NCBI RefSeq assembly: GCF_001654455.1
Contig: NZ_CP015772.1
Location: 4,526,001 to 4,590,000, forward strand
Length of the DNA stretch: 64,000 bases
Direction: 5' to 3'
Source: Niabella ginsenosidivorans
GTDB taxonomy: Bacteria > Bacteroidota > Bacteroidia > Chitinophagales > Chitinophagaceae
Below are positions 10,414 through 20,196 of this stretch, piece by piece. Made by a program: the position numbers and the translations under genes. The notes beneath the pieces are model-generated. The model was not told the origin of the DNA. It saw nothing but the letters and a program-made list of their open reading frames with translations, and did not search any database. How positions within the stretch are numbered: the stretch's first letter is position 1; every line of letters starts with the position of its first letter.

Positions 10414-10795
10414 TTAACGGTTCTGTTTTACTGAAAATCCACCCGGGTATATGATCGTTAGCAACACGGCTATCAGCACAATATTATACTCCATACCGTT
10501 TCTGCCACCGCCTACTACAAACCACCCTTCCTTAAAGTGAACCATAATGATACCGGCTACCAGGATAAAGATGGTTATGATGGCTGCGGGTTTTACATAC
10601 TTATTGAGTATAAAAAGCAGGGCGCAGGCTATATGCGATCCCTTTATTGCCCAGGCAAGATATAAACCAAATGGTGTAAAACCGGCAGGGTCAAGATAGT
10701 CAACACCAAACGAACATACCGCCATCAAATATTCCAAAAACGCTGTGCGTAAGAAGCACCAGCGCTATGGTGTAACGAAGGATCGCTGTTTGCAT
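10414..10795 (-). pseudogene. DoxX-like small membrane protein, frameshifted
   Basis: Two overlapping frames together make one protein. From the ATG at 10793-10795 the frame reads MQTAILRYTIALVLLTHSVF then GIFDGGMFV and stops. The next frame continues FGVDYLDPAGFTPFGLYLAW, then GSHIACALLF, VKPAAIITIFILVAGIIMVH and GWFVVGGGRNGMEYN. This order (first helix with HSVFGIF, then helices with a GWFVVGGGRNG signature) is what I expect of an intact DoxX-like protein of about 120 residues with four membrane helices. The shift lies near 10705-10725. It could be a real lesion or a one-base sequencing error. It follows hflX by 18 nt on the same strand. Confidence 0.7.
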
Positions 10796-10813
10796 CTTGT
10801 GTTGGTTTATATA

Positions 10814-12001
10814 TTAGTAAAACATTGTTTTATAGGGATAGCGTACCTGGTATAATTCCTTTACTTTATTCAGGATAGTGGCCCTCAAACCTTCTACATT
10901 GCGGCGTTCGGTGGCAGCAACAAATACGGCATTACCCCCGGTTTCGTGGTTCCAGCGATCGTAAAGATCCTGCAGGATCTCTTTTTTGGTATCAGCACCC
11001 AACCACTCATCAAACGTATGCTGCTCATAAAGGTCCATTTTGTTGAATACCGTAATAACGGGTTTATCAAAAGCCTTTAATTCCTGCAGCGTCTTATTCA
11101 CTACCGCCATCTGGTCTTCATACTGTGGGTGTGAAATATCAATTACATGGATCAGTATATCTGCTTCCCGTACCTCATCCAGTGTACTCTTAAAGCTTTC
11201 TATCAGGTGATGCGGTAGTTTGCGGATAAACCCGACCGTATCACTTAATAAAAACGGCGTATTTTCAAAAACTACTTTGCTGGTAGTGGTATCCAGCGTG
11301 GCAAATAATTTATTTTCGGCAAACACCTCCCGTTTGCTTAACAAATTCATCAAGGTGCTTTTACCCACATTGGTATACCCTACCAATGCCACACGTATAA
11401 ATTCTCCGCGGTTCTTTCGCTGAGTTGCCGACTGTTTGTCTATTTCCTTTAAACGGTTCCGCAACAGGGAGATCTTTTCACGAACGATACGGCGGTCGGT
11501 TTCTATTTCTGTTTCACCGGGGCCTCTTGTACCAATACCACCCCCCAGGCGTTCCAGGTGTTTCCACATCCCGCGCAAACGGGGCAAAATATATTGATAT
11601 TGAGCCAGCTCTACCTGTGCTTTTGCTTCAGCTGTTTTGGCCCTGCGGGCAAAAATATCCAGGATCAGGTCAGAGCGGTCAATGGTCTTTGTATTCAGTA
11701 CCTTCTCTATATTATTGATCTGTGCGCCGGAAAGCTCATCATCAAAAATGACCAGGTTGATGCCGTGTGTGATAATATACTGGTTAATTTCTTCCAGCTT
11801 TCCTTTACCCACAAAGGTGCGGGTATCCGGGTGCGGTAGTTTCTGGATAAAGCGCTTACGGGTTGTAGCTCCGGCTGTTTCCGCCAGGAAGGCTAATTCA
11901 TCCAGGTATTCATTTACCTGCTGCTCTGTTTGCTCTTTGGTTACCACGCCAACAATAACGGCTGTCTCCGTTCCCTCTATAACATTCTTTTTATCAAGCA
12001 T
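10814..12001 (-). CDS. hflX: Ribosome-associated GTPase HflX
   Basis: 395 residues, a complete HflX. HflX binds the 50S subunit and helps rescue or split stalled ribosomes. The N-terminal HflX domain has TRTFVGKGKLEEI; a coiled region carries LPRLRGMWKHLERLGGGIGT and RGPGETEIETDRR. The G domain has G1 GYTNVGKST near residue 210, G3 DTVGF, then IRKLPHHLIESFKSTL, and G4 NKMD. The start at 12001 is preceded by TAACTTTG with exactly 4 nt to the ATG, so the mRNA may be leaderless. Upstream is ald, separated by a 38-bp perfect palindrome. Confidence 0.96.
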   Translation of the reverse strand: MLDKKNVIEGTETAVIVGVVTKEQTEQQVNEYLDELAFLAETAGATTRKRFIQKLPHPDTRTFVGKGKLEEINQYIITHGINLVIFDDELSGAQINNIEKVLNTKTIDRSDLILDIFARRAKTAEAKAQVELAQYQYILPRLRGMWKHLERLGGGIGTRGPGETEIETDRRIVREKISLLRNRLKEIDKQSATQRKNRGEFIRVALVGYTNVGKSTLMNLLSKREVFAENKLFATLDTTTSKVVFENTPFLLSDTVGFIRKLPHHLIESFKSTLDEVREADILIHVIDISHPQYEDQMAVVNKTLQELKAFDKPVITVFNKMDLYEQHTFDEWLGADTKKEILQDLYDRWNHETGGNAVFVAATERRNVEGLRATILNKVKELYQVRYPYKTMFY

Positions 12002-12005
12002 AGCG

Positions 12006-12013
12006 CAAAGTTA
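12006..12013 (-). promoter_or_regulatory. -7 promoter box of hflX (TAACTTTG)
   Basis: On the minus strand TAACTTTG-CGCT-ATG: a perfect TAnnTTTG box (Bacteroidota sigma-A type) with 4 nt to the start codon. Transcription would be expected to begin at or next to the A of the ATG. Confidence 0.55.
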
Positions 12014-12015
12014 AC

Positions 12016-12053
12016 AAAGACCTATGAGGTTTTATAAAACCTCATAGGTCTTT
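12016..12053. repeat. 38-bp perfect palindrome between ald and hflX
   Basis: The first half runs AAAGACCTATGAGGTTTTA and the second half is its exact reverse complement, with no spacer. It begins 7 nt after the ald stop on the minus strand and ends close to the hflX -7 box. As RNA it gives a 17-19 bp hairpin and probably terminates ald transcription. It belongs to the same dispersed family as the elements at 10367 and 40970. Confidence 0.9.
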
Positions 12054-12060
12054 CCTTTGG

Positions 12061-13275
12061 CTATCGCTGGCTGGCGATCAGCAGGTTCAGATCCGTATAT
12101 TTCAAGTCAAAGCGCTGACTCAGGTAAAAATTGGTAAGATGCCCTTTAAATAAGTAGATACCGTTACGCAGGTGCAGCTGGTGCCAGACCAGCTTTTCAA
12201 TTCCTCCCTCATCACCCGCCTCAACCAAAAGAGGCGTCAATACGTTACTGATAGCCTGGGAAGCTGTGCGGGCAAAGCCGGAAGGGATATTGGGCACACA
12301 ATAGTGAATGACCCCGTATTTCAGGAAAATGGGGCTTTCATGCGAGGTAACTTCAGAGGTTTCAAAGCAACCGCCCCTGTCAATGGTAGCATCTATAATC
12401 ACAGAGCCCTGCCGCATGCCGCTTACCATTTCTTCTGTAACCACCAATGGCGTTCTGCCGGATTCATTGGCCAGCGCGCCCACCGCTACCTCACAGGTCT
12501 TTAGCTGCTTGGCCAGTAATTTAGGCTCCAGTACGGAAGTCCATAACCGGTGGCCTATGGTATTTTCCAGCCTTTTTAACCTTGACAGGTTGTTATCAAA
12601 CAACTTTACGGAAGCGCCCAGCGCTAAGGCTGCGCGGGCAGCATATTCCCCAACAATGCCGGCGCCGATAATGATTACTTTAGTAGGGGCAATACCCGTA
12701 ATACCTCCCAGCAGCACTCCTTTGCCATGATTGGCCGAGCCCAGGTATTGCGCTGCAATCAGCATCACCGCGCTACCGGCAATCTCGCTCATACTACGTA
12801 CAATAGGGTAAGAATCGCTGTCGTCTTTCAGGTGCTCAAAAGACAAGGCCGTAATTTTTTTCAGCATCATTGCCTTTAGAATATCCCTTTTTAAAACGGA
12901 TAAATGTAAGGGCGAAATAATGATCTGGTTATATTGCAGCAAAGGAAGGTCTTCTTCTATGACCGGTGCGCTTTTTACCAAAATGGGCGCCTTAAAAACA
13001 TCTTCCCGGGTGTAAACAATTTTTGCGCCAGCCTCGCTGTATTCTGCATCACGATAATGCGCTGCATCCCCGGCATTGTGCTCTACTACAACGGAATGCC
13101 CGTTATTGACCAGCACAGCAACCGCATCCGGTGTTAATGAAACCCTGTTCTCCTGAAAAGCAATTTCCTTGGGAATGCCAATGGTCATGCCGCCACCTTT
13201 TACACGAATATCCAATGTTTCCTCCTGGGTTTCATAACTGAAGGAAGTGCTCACTATGGCTTTTACTTTACTCAT
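12061..13275 (-). CDS. ald: Alanine dehydrogenase
   Basis: 404 residues. It catalyses NAD-dependent interconversion of L-alanine with pyruvate and ammonia. After an N-terminal extension of about 30 residues typical of Bacteroidota homologues comes IGIPKEIAFQENRVSLTPDA (substrate-binding domain), then KSAPV, FEHLKDDSDSYPIVRSMSEI and the Rossmann motif IIGAGIVGEYAARAALALGA. VIDATIDRGGCFETS and HYCVPNIPSGFARTAS are conserved C-terminal signatures. It follows tsaE at a 76-nt distance on the same strand, a pairing common in this phylum, and is followed by a perfect palindrome acting as likely terminator. Confidence 0.95.
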   Translation of the reverse strand: MSKVKAIVSTSFSYETQEETLDIRVKGGGMTIGIPKEIAFQENRVSLTPDAVAVLVNNGHSVVVEHNAGDAAHYRDAEYSEAGAKIVYTREDVFKAPILVKSAPVIEEDLPLLQYNQIIISPLHLSVLKRDILKAMMLKKITALSFEHLKDDSDSYPIVRSMSEIAGSAVMLIAAQYLGSANHGKGVLLGGITGIAPTKVIIIGAGIVGEYAARAALALGASVKLFDNNLSRLKRLENTIGHRLWTSVLEPKLLAKQLKTCEVAVGALANESGRTPLVVTEEMVSGMRQGSVIIDATIDRGGCFETSEVTSHESPIFLKYGVIHYCVPNIPSGFARTASQAISNVLTPLLVEAGDEGGIEKLVWHQLHLRNGIYLFKGHLTNFYLSQRFDLKYTDLNLLIASQR

Positions 13276-13351
13276 AAAATGTTTTCAAAAAAACGTCGCC
13301 CGTTTCTCCTGATCATTTCAATCCTATGGCCGGGCTGCTGCCAAAATTACC

Positions 13352-13777
13352 TTATTTCTTTAGTATTTCAATCTTCCGGATTTGCGCATCCACTACAGAA
13401 ATGGTCACATACAAAGTTTCTTCCGGAAATAACTCCGGCGCTTTTTCCGGCCATTCTACAAAACAATAATGCCCGCTGTACAAACAGTCTTCCACGCCGG
13501 CCCTTACAGCCTCTTCTTCATCCTGCAGGCGGTAAAGATCCATATGGTAAACAGAAGCGGGTTTGCCGTTGTTGGTAAACCGGTATTCGTTAATGATGGA
13601 AAAGGTAGGACTGCTTACTACATCTTCTACTTCCAGTATCTGGCACAGCGTGTAAATAAAGGTGGTCTTCCCTGCACCCATATCTCCATAAAAAGCAATT
13701 ATTTTTTTATCATCCAGATTTTCCAGCAGCCAGCTGGCGGTTTGCACAATTTCATTTAATGAGAATAGCTTTTCCAT
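13352..13777 (-). CDS. tsaE: tRNA threonylcarbamoyladenosine biosynthesis ATPase TsaE
   Basis: 141 residues, a full-length family member. TsaE is the ATPase of the TsaBDE complex that makes t6A37 in ANN-decoding tRNAs. Walker A GDMGAGKTT is at residues 31-39, followed by the family signatures SSPTFSIINEY and YHMDLYRL, and CFVEWPEKAPELFPEE. The ATG is preceded by TATATTTG with 4 nt between, so it may be translated from a leaderless mRNA. tsaB and tsaD are not in the window. Confidence 0.95.
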   Translation of the reverse strand: MEKLFSLNEIVQTASWLLENLDDKKIIAFYGDMGAGKTTFIYTLCQILEVEDVVSSPTFSIINEYRFTNNGKPASVYHMDLYRLQDEEEAVRAGVEDCLYSGHYCFVEWPEKAPELFPEETLYVTISVVDAQIRKIEILKK

Positions 13778-13781
13778 TCTG

Positions 13782-13789
13782 CAAATATA
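13782..13789 (-). promoter_or_regulatory. -7 promoter box of tsaE (TATATTTG)
   Basis: Minus strand TATATTTG-CAGA-ATG. It is a perfect TAnnTTTG match, 4 nt before the start codon, the same spacing as at hflX and at the genes starting at 20659 and 21819. I see no clear -33 TTG at the usual distance. Confidence 0.5.
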
Positions 13790-13912
13790 GGCCCGTTTAA
13801 AAGTTTTTGATGGCCATAATTGCTGCTGTCTTTATGGTACTTCGTTGTTCCGAAGAGCCCCTTAAAAAGCAGGTCTGTGGACCAGGTTTACAGTCTATTG
13901 CCTATTTTTCAT

Positions 13913-13939
13913 AAAAAAAGTCGCCGGAAAAATTCCGGC
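13913..13939 (-). terminator. Rho-independent terminator of the broken receptor gene
   Basis: GCCGGAA (13923-13929) and TTCCGGC (13933-13939) form a 7-bp stem with a 3-nt loop. On the minus strand the stem is followed, after GA, by CTTTTTTT. It lies about 40 nt after the stop at 13980. Confidence 0.85.
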
Positions 13940-13979
13940 AACCTTTTACCTGTTCACTAACAAAACCAAGAACGTTTAT

Positions 13980-16432
13980 TTATTGTCCCGGGGATTTCCC
14001 CCCGCCGCTTGCCCGTTTGGTTTCTTCTTCCAGGCCCGTTTTACGCTGGCGGGCAGATTTTACCTGCCGGTTACCAAAATTATAGGTGAAGTTCAGTTTA
14101 AACTGGCGACTGTCCCATTTTGCAACAACATTGGTATACACCCCGGCATAATTCATATCTCCTTTAAAACGCATGGTCTTAAAAATATCATCCACACTGG
14201 CCTTTATGGTACCGTTACCCTTAAGTATTGTTCTTTGCAGGCCTGCGCTCACAAAACCCATCGATTTTCCCTTGAAGGTTCCGGCCCATATAAATGGCGA
14301 CAAATACAACCCGGTAACCTCTGCGGTCCATTTTTTGGCAAACTTTAAAGAATGCTGCATGTAGTATTGCAGGTTGAAATTCTTTGCGTTGATCTCTTTT
14401 CCTTCACCAAAATCGGCATCATATAATGAATAGTTGGCTGTAAGATTAGAGAAAAAAGTATAGGTTTTATAAGTGTACGGATAGGAAACATTCAGGCTGA
14501 AAACATCCTGGTTGGCCAGGTTTTCCGTTGTCTGGTAAGACTTGGTTTTGTCAATTGTATCTACCAGTTGTACAAACATTCCCTTTACATGGCTGTAGCT
14601 TAAGGAGGTGTTCAGTTTATATTTGTAGGTATTGGTTAAAGTGACCGAGTTCGTGTATTGCGGGTTCAGGTTTGTATTTCCTTTGCCATACAAATAGTCG
14701 TTCAAACGGAACTCAAAGGGGTTCAGATCACTGTAATCCGGGCGGTCGATACGGCGGCTATAACTGATGCTCCATTGGTTCATCGGGTTTTTATTATACG
14801 TAATTGACGCGCTCGGGAAAAAGTCGGTATAATCCTTTTTTACTGTGCCTACAAAAGGGGTACTGTAAGACTGGGTCTGGTCATTCCATTGCAGCCCTGT
14901 TGAGGTACCATTGGAATGCGTATTCTCTACCCTTAACCCTATCTGATAGGAAAAAGTCTTATAAGCACGGTTATAATTGGCGTATACCGCATTTACGTTC
15001 TCCTTATACTTAAAATAGTTATTCTTGGCTGTGTCCAGCACTTCCTGCGACCCGTTTGCATCATAATTGATAAAATTATTACCGGTACTTACAAAATTCA
15101 GCTTGCCGCCATACCCCAGCTTACCTTTTAAGAAAGGTTGTTCATAATCTAATTTTAAAGAATAGATATCAATATTAGTACCTGTAACGATCCGGTAAAT
15201 ATTACGGCCAACAGTTGAGCCGTCAGCTATCCGGGTATAAATATTGGGTACAAACTGGTTTCCGGAGATGTCGAAATAACCATAATCAAGGTCGATATTC
15301 AATTCCCTTCCTGATGTATCTGCATAGCGATAATTGATATTCCCGTTTATATTGTTTTGATCCCTTAAGGTATTCGTATTTGTATTCAGGTTCCTGTCTG
15401 GTGTATTGGTAGGGGCATATGCAATAAGCATATTGCTTGGGCTTTTGAAATTATTATCAGAAACAGTTCCATTAACCATAATCCCTACCGTATTCCTGGA
15501 GTCAATAAAATAATCTGCGCCCGCTTTAAAATTGTGGTTCCTGTTATGCATTTTTGTCTCTCCAAACTGGCTAAAGGTGCTGTCTGCCACTTCCCGGAAA
15601 ATAGATTGTTTATTATAGCGCAATCCCTGGCTGTAATTATAGTTGCCAAAAATGTTCACCTTTTTTGTACGATGATTCAGGTTAAAGCCACCATTATACA
15701 TTCCATAAGTAGCAGCATTAGCGCCTAAGGTAATATTACCATTGGTGCCAAAGGCTTTGTTTTTCTTTAGGCGGATATTGATGATCCCGGCATTACCCGC
15801 CGCTTCATATTTGGCAGACGGATTGGTAATCAGTTCTATGGCCTCAATATCTGAAGACTGCAGGGAACGCAGATAACTGGCAAGATCAGACCCTGTTAAA
15901 GGTGAGGGCTTGCCGTCGATATAGATGCGTACTCCGTTCTTACCTGCCATACTGATATTATCATCCTTGTCGATCAGTACCCCGGGGATTTCCGCAGCAG
16001 CTCCATTCCATCATTACCGGTAGCGTTAATGGTTCCCTCAACGTTTACCACCATTTTACCGGGCTTTACTTCCACCAATGGTTTTTTAGCTGTTACCACA
16101 ACGCCGGCCAGTTGAGTGCTGGCTTTCTCCATCAGCAGGTCGTTTACTTTCAGATCACCACCGGCATAATCAAATACCGCTGAATAGGAAGATGCATATC
16201 CCACATTCGTTGCCATTATCAAATAAGAACCTGGTGTAATATGATCAAATTTATAAATGCCATTTGCATCTGTAGCATTTAATTTTACAACAGAAGAGTC
16301 TTTTGCTTTTAGCAGGGATACGGATGCCTTTTCGAGGGGTCTGGTGCCTTCTTTCACGGTTCCGGAAATCACCTGTGCCTGAGCGGCATTTTGCAGGGCC
16401 ATGAACAAGGCTGTTGTTATTAATAGTTTCAT
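13980..16432 (-). pseudogene. Outer-membrane beta-barrel receptor (TonB-dependent receptor-like), frameshifted
   Basis: The frame starting at 16432 gives a signal peptide (MKLLITTALFMALQNAAQAQ), a carboxypeptidase-regulatory-like domain (ISGTVKEGTRPLEKASVSLL), and the start of a plug (LAGVVVTAKKPLVEVKPGKM), then stops at 15974 after LLRKSPGY. One base later in phase, the next frame continues GVLIDKDDNISMAGKNGVRI and runs to 13980 with the plug (NPSAKYEAAGNAGIINIRLK) and the whole barrel. Joined, it is about 817 residues and aligns along its length with the intact neighbour at 16590-19022. The break is in a CCCCGGGG run (15980-15987); one extra G restores the frame. Real mutation or sequencing error cannot be told apart here. 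A TAGATTTG box at 16468-16475 may be its promoter. Confidence 0.85.
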
Positions 16433-16589
16433 AAATGTTTTGCTGGTTTGTAATTCAATCTATGCCGCAAATCTATAATCGATGGTTATTGTTACATACG
16501 GTATTCCGCCAAACAGCAACTAATACCGGCTAAACGGTTGCTTTTTACGGATAAGCACAGGATCTGGATGGTGTTTTGCATCAAAACGG

Positions 16590-19022
16590 TTAATTGCCAC
16601 CGCTTTTTACACGGTTTTGCTCATCGCCGGCACCACTTCTCCGGTTACGTACCGGAGCAATATTGTTTTTGCCAAACTTATAGGTAAAGGAAATATTAAA
16701 CCGGCGATTATCGCGGGTGTTTTTTATTTCGGTATCTACATTGGCATACCGGGCATACCCGCTGAATACCTGGGTCTTCAGCACATCCCGTACCCCGATT
16801 TTCAGCGTTGCTTTTTCTTTAAATAATTTGCGGGATAACGCGGTATTCATGGCGCCCATACTGTTGCCTACAGTTAAGTCATCCAATGATCTTGTACGGT
16901 ACCAGCCGCTGATTTCAAAAGCCCAGAGCTTTGCAAAGGTCATTGTGGAGGTACCATTACCGGTAAAGGAGGTCATTTGCAGAGAAACGGGATAATTTTG
17001 TTGCCCGTCTGTATATAATCCGTCAAATTTATTGTGATATACATTGGTGTAAAGATTCAGGTTCCACCATTTGGTTACAGGGAAGTTTGCAGTAACAGCA
17101 ATGCCCACCTGTTTCATTTTACTGAAATTTTCACGGGTTTCAAATGTTCGCTCCCCCTCTTGCTTTAAAAGCTGTGTAATAATATCATTGGTTACCGTAT
17201 AATTCAATGTTGTGGTCAGGAACCGTTTGAAGGTATGGCTCAGCTCAATATTATTGGTAAACTGCGGCTTCAGATACGGGTTCCCTTTACCATAGGTCAG
17301 GGAGTCCAGGTAGTATACAAAAGGATTCAGATTATCATAATCGGGCCGTGTGATCCGCTTATTGTAGCTCAGGTTAAACTGGTTGTTATCATTTGCATTA
17401 AAGCCAACTGTTACCGTAGGGAACAGGTTGGTATAGCTCCTTTTAAAAACGGAATCTTTTGTGATCAGGTTTCCATCTGAGTTGGTGTTTTCCACACGCA
17501 AACCGCCTGTAAACTCCCATTTCTTTACGGATTTGGAAAGCGTGGCATACGCCGCGTTGATATTTTCTTTATAAATAAAATGATTGCTTCTTGATTCATC
17601 AACATACCAGCCGGTGGTGGTATCACGCTGGTACTCTACCCGGTTGTTGGTGTTTACAAAGCTGGTTTTCAAACCTGTTTCCAGCTTCGTGGTCTTATTG
17701 AACGGATGCACATAATCCATTTTGGCGCTGTAAATATTTATTTCAGAAGGCTGACTGCCCAGTAGGGACACCGTATTTCCTCTTTGAACATCATCGGGAG
17801 TATAGGCTCGGGTAACAAGGTCTATATGCCCTTTATTATTATAATAGGCCTGGTCAAGATCTACCGTCAGCTCTCTCCCGGCAGAGTCAAAACTGTGCTT
17901 ATAGTTAATATTAGTGGTAAGATTGCTGAAATCACCGTTGTTTTTACCTACTGATCCTAATTTATAATTAACGTCTCCCGAAGGATATCTTATATTAGAC
18001 AAGCCGTCCTGCAGTTCATTCCACTGTCCGAAACCGCCGTTTACAACGATTCCCGCAACATCTTTCTGGGAAAAGTTGTAATCCATGCCCAGTTTTATAT
18101 TATTATAATTACCATAATTGCGCCGGTTGGTTTCCTGATCTGATGTGCCGGTAAGGTTACCGGTACTGCCGTCAATAAATTTCCGCTGCAGGGAAAGCAC
18201 TCCAACCCCATCCCAGCGGCCACCTTCATAGCCGCCGAAAAGGTTCACTTTGTTATTACGGTAATTGATATTTAATCCTCCGTTGTAGCGGGGGTAAAAG
18301 CCCTGATCATACCCAATATTTGCCGTTCCGTTCATCCCCTTCACAGTTCCCTTCTTGGTTTTTATATTGATGATACCCGAGTTTCCGGCGGCATCATATT
18401 TTGCGGGCGGCGCCGTCATGATCTCGATCTGGTCCAGCTGGCTGCTTTGCATACTCCTTAAAAAGTTGGTCAGTTGCTGCCCCGACATATAGGTGGGCTT
18501 TCCATCAACAAGAATGACAACACCTCCTTTACCTTTTAAACTAATGTTACCATCATTATCTACAGCAACGCCTGGTGCTTTTTCAAGCAACTCAAGAGCG
18601 CTGAGCCCGGAATTAGTAGGTGAAGCATCTACATTCATTACTGTTTTACCCGCCTTTACCTCAAAGGGCGGACGTTTTGCAGTTACCACCACGCCTGCCA
18701 GTTGGGTGCTGGTTTTTTCCACCACTATTGAATCAACAAGTATATCCTGCCCTGAAAAACTGACAGGGCCTGCATATTCATTATCATAACCGACACTGGT
18801 AGCCAGCAACAGGTAGTTATTATTTGCAGGTTTAACAAACTCAAAAGAGCCATCCTTTCCGGTAGCCTTAATGGTTACTACAGATGAATCTTTTGCTTTT
18901 AATAGGGCTACAGAAGCTTTTTCCAATGGTTTATGTGCTGCATCCGTTACCGTTCCCGAAATAGTTTGTGCCTGGGTAAAAAAAGCCCACAGACAAGCCC
19001 CTGTTAAAATTATCTTTCTCAT
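16590..19022 (-). CDS. Outer-membrane beta-barrel receptor (TonB-dependent receptor-like, OMP_b-brl_3 type)
   Basis: 810 residues. Signal peptide at 1-19 (MRKIILTGACLWAFFTQAQ), then a carboxypeptidase-regulatory-like domain at ~20-105 (ISGTVTDAAHKPLEKASVAL), a plug at ~120-220 (LLEKAPGVAVDNDGNISLKG, GVVILVDGKPTYMSGQQL, PPAKYDAAGNSGIINIKTKK), and a barrel ending in a conserved strand FNISFTYKFGKNN. Proteins of this type resemble TonB-dependent receptors but have no SusD partner; the ligand is unknown. It is a tandem paralogue of the broken gene 157 nt downstream, sharing blocks such as KASVxLLKAKDSSVV and STQLAGVVVTAK. A TAGCTTTG box at 19044-19051 is a possible -7 element. Confidence 0.9.
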   Translation of the reverse strand: MRKIILTGACLWAFFTQAQTISGTVTDAAHKPLEKASVALLKAKDSSVVTIKATGKDGSFEFVKPANNNYLLLATSVGYDNEYAGPVSFSGQDILVDSIVVEKTSTQLAGVVVTAKRPPFEVKAGKTVMNVDASPTNSGLSALELLEKAPGVAVDNDGNISLKGKGGVVILVDGKPTYMSGQQLTNFLRSMQSSQLDQIEIMTAPPAKYDAAGNSGIINIKTKKGTVKGMNGTANIGYDQGFYPRYNGGLNINYRNNKVNLFGGYEGGRWDGVGVLSLQRKFIDGSTGNLTGTSDQETNRRNYGNYNNIKLGMDYNFSQKDVAGIVVNGGFGQWNELQDGLSNIRYPSGDVNYKLGSVGKNNGDFSNLTTNINYKHSFDSAGRELTVDLDQAYYNNKGHIDLVTRAYTPDDVQRGNTVSLLGSQPSEINIYSAKMDYVHPFNKTTKLETGLKTSFVNTNNRVEYQRDTTTGWYVDESRSNHFIYKENINAAYATLSKSVKKWEFTGGLRVENTNSDGNLITKDSVFKRSYTNLFPTVTVGFNANDNNQFNLSYNKRITRPDYDNLNPFVYYLDSLTYGKGNPYLKPQFTNNIELSHTFKRFLTTTLNYTVTNDIITQLLKQEGERTFETRENFSKMKQVGIAVTANFPVTKWWNLNLYTNVYHNKFDGLYTDGQQNYPVSLQMTSFTGNGTSTMTFAKLWAFEISGWYRTRSLDDLTVGNSMGAMNTALSRKLFKEKATLKIGVRDVLKTQVFSGYARYANVDTEIKNTRDNRRFNISFTYKFGKNNIAPVRNRRSGAGDEQNRVKSGGN

Positions 19023-19313
19023 ATTCTATTACTGTTACGGCAACAAAGCTATTCTTCCCATTTGCTCTTAACCAGCTATTTCCGGTAAATGGGGCAAAAC
19101 ACCCCTTAATTGGGATAAAACGTCATTTAAGCTGTGCCGGGTTCAGCAAAAAAAACAGATACTATCCGATAAAATGCAGTAAGTCGGAAAATCATAAATA
19201 ATGTTACAGCAGTTAAAAAGCTTTTTGCAGAAATTAACAACTCCGCAAAAATTATTGTCATAAAACTGGAATTCTAAATTCCTTTACTCATATTTGTAAT
19301 CTAAAATATTGTT

Positions 19314-19691
19314 ATGAGTTATCCTGAAACATTACGTTATACCAAAGATCATGAATGGCTGCGCCTGGAGGGTGATGTGGCAACAATTGGCATTACCGAT
19401 TTTGCCCAGAGGGAATTAGGCGATATTGTTTATGTGGAGGTAGAAACAATAGGAAAAACCTTAAAGGCCGGTGATGTTTTTGGTACCGTGGAAGCTGTGA
19501 AAACAGTATCAGATCTGTTCCTTCCGGTGGATGGCGAAATAACAGAGCTGAATGAAGCGCTGGCAAACGCTCCTGAATTAGTGAATACAGATCCTTATGG
19601 TGAAGGCTGGATGATTAAAATGAAAGTGGCTGATCCTGCGGACATTGAGCAGTTAATGACCGCAGCAGCCTATGAAACTTTAGTGGATTAA
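19314..19691 (+). CDS. gcvH: Glycine cleavage system H protein
   Basis: 125 residues, full length. It carries the lipoyl arm that shuttles the aminomethyl group between the P and T proteins of the glycine cleavage complex. The lipoylated residue is Lys63 in GTVEAVKTVSD. KDHEWLRLEGDVATIGITDF and GDIVYVEVE are the conserved biotinyl/lipoyl-like fold. gcvP and gcvT are not in the window, which is usual in this phylum. It is followed by a strong terminator and then a VanZ-like gene. Confidence 0.97.
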   Translation: MSYPETLRYTKDHEWLRLEGDVATIGITDFAQRELGDIVYVEVETIGKTLKAGDVFGTVEAVKTVSDLFLPVDGEITELNEALANAPELVNTDPYGEGWMIKMKVADPADIEQLMTAAAYETLVD

Positions 19692-19725
19692 ATAATATTT
19701 AACTTTAGTCTTCTTACAGGACATG

Positions 19726-19756
19726 GCCATTCACCCTGCTGGTGACTGGCTTTTTT
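19726..19756 (+). terminator. Rho-independent terminator after gcvH
   Basis: GCCATTCACC (19726-19735) pairs with GGTGACTGGC (19741-19750) with one mismatch and a 5-nt loop, followed by six T (19751-19756). It lies 35 nt after the gcvH stop. Confidence 0.88.
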
Positions 19757-19775
19757 GTTTTAAAAAAATCAGATT

Positions 19776-20165
19776 TTGAAAAAAGGATTTATCTTACTGT
19801 TCGCGTTGATCTATTTTATTATTACCCTTGTTCTTTTAACGCTGCCGGGATCAGCTTTTCCAAAAGAACGTTTTCTGGACAAGATCTTCTTTGATAAATG
19901 GGTGCATACAGGCATGTTTGCAATTCTTGTATTCCTGTGGAATTTTTGGCTGATCAAAAAACATACAGGCCTGACAGGGATTGCCTCAAAATTTATTATT
20001 GTAGGCGTACTGGCACTGGCTTATGGTATAGCAATGGAATTTGTTCAGAAATATTGGGTGCCTTACCGGTCTTTTGATGTTACAGATATGATTGCAGACG
20101 GAGCAGGTTGTTTAGCAGGTTTATTCTTAAGTTTTTATGTATACAAAAAAAATAGACCCCTGTAG
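19776..20165 (+). CDS. VanZ-like family membrane protein
   Basis: 129 residues from a TTG start (KKGFILLFALIYFIITLVLL after the initiator). I see four hydrophobic segments. VanZ-like signatures are LPGSAFPKE, FFDKWVHTGMFAILVF, and near the C-terminus FDVTDMIADGAGCLAGLF. The founding member gives low-level teicoplanin resistance, but most homologues have no known role. No ATG gives a similarly complete first helix, so I accept TTG. The last codons lie in a perfect 8-bp hairpin. Confidence 0.85.
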   Translation: MKKGFILLFALIYFIITLVLLTLPGSAFPKERFLDKIFFDKWVHTGMFAILVFLWNFWLIKKHTGLTGIASKFIIVGVLALAYGIAMEFVQKYWVPYRSFDVTDMIADGAGCLAGLFLSFYVYKKNRPL

Positions 20166-20176
20166 AAACAGGGGTC
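20155..20176 (+). terminator. Hairpin overlapping the VanZ-like stop codon
   Basis: GACCCCTG (20155-20162) and CAGGGGTC (20169-20176) are a perfect 8-bp stem; the TAG stop is in the 6-nt loop. There is no T-tract after it, so it may act as an mRNA 3' stabiliser or weak terminator. Confidence 0.6.
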
Positions 20177-20196
20177 GCAACCAAAACTAACTGCTT

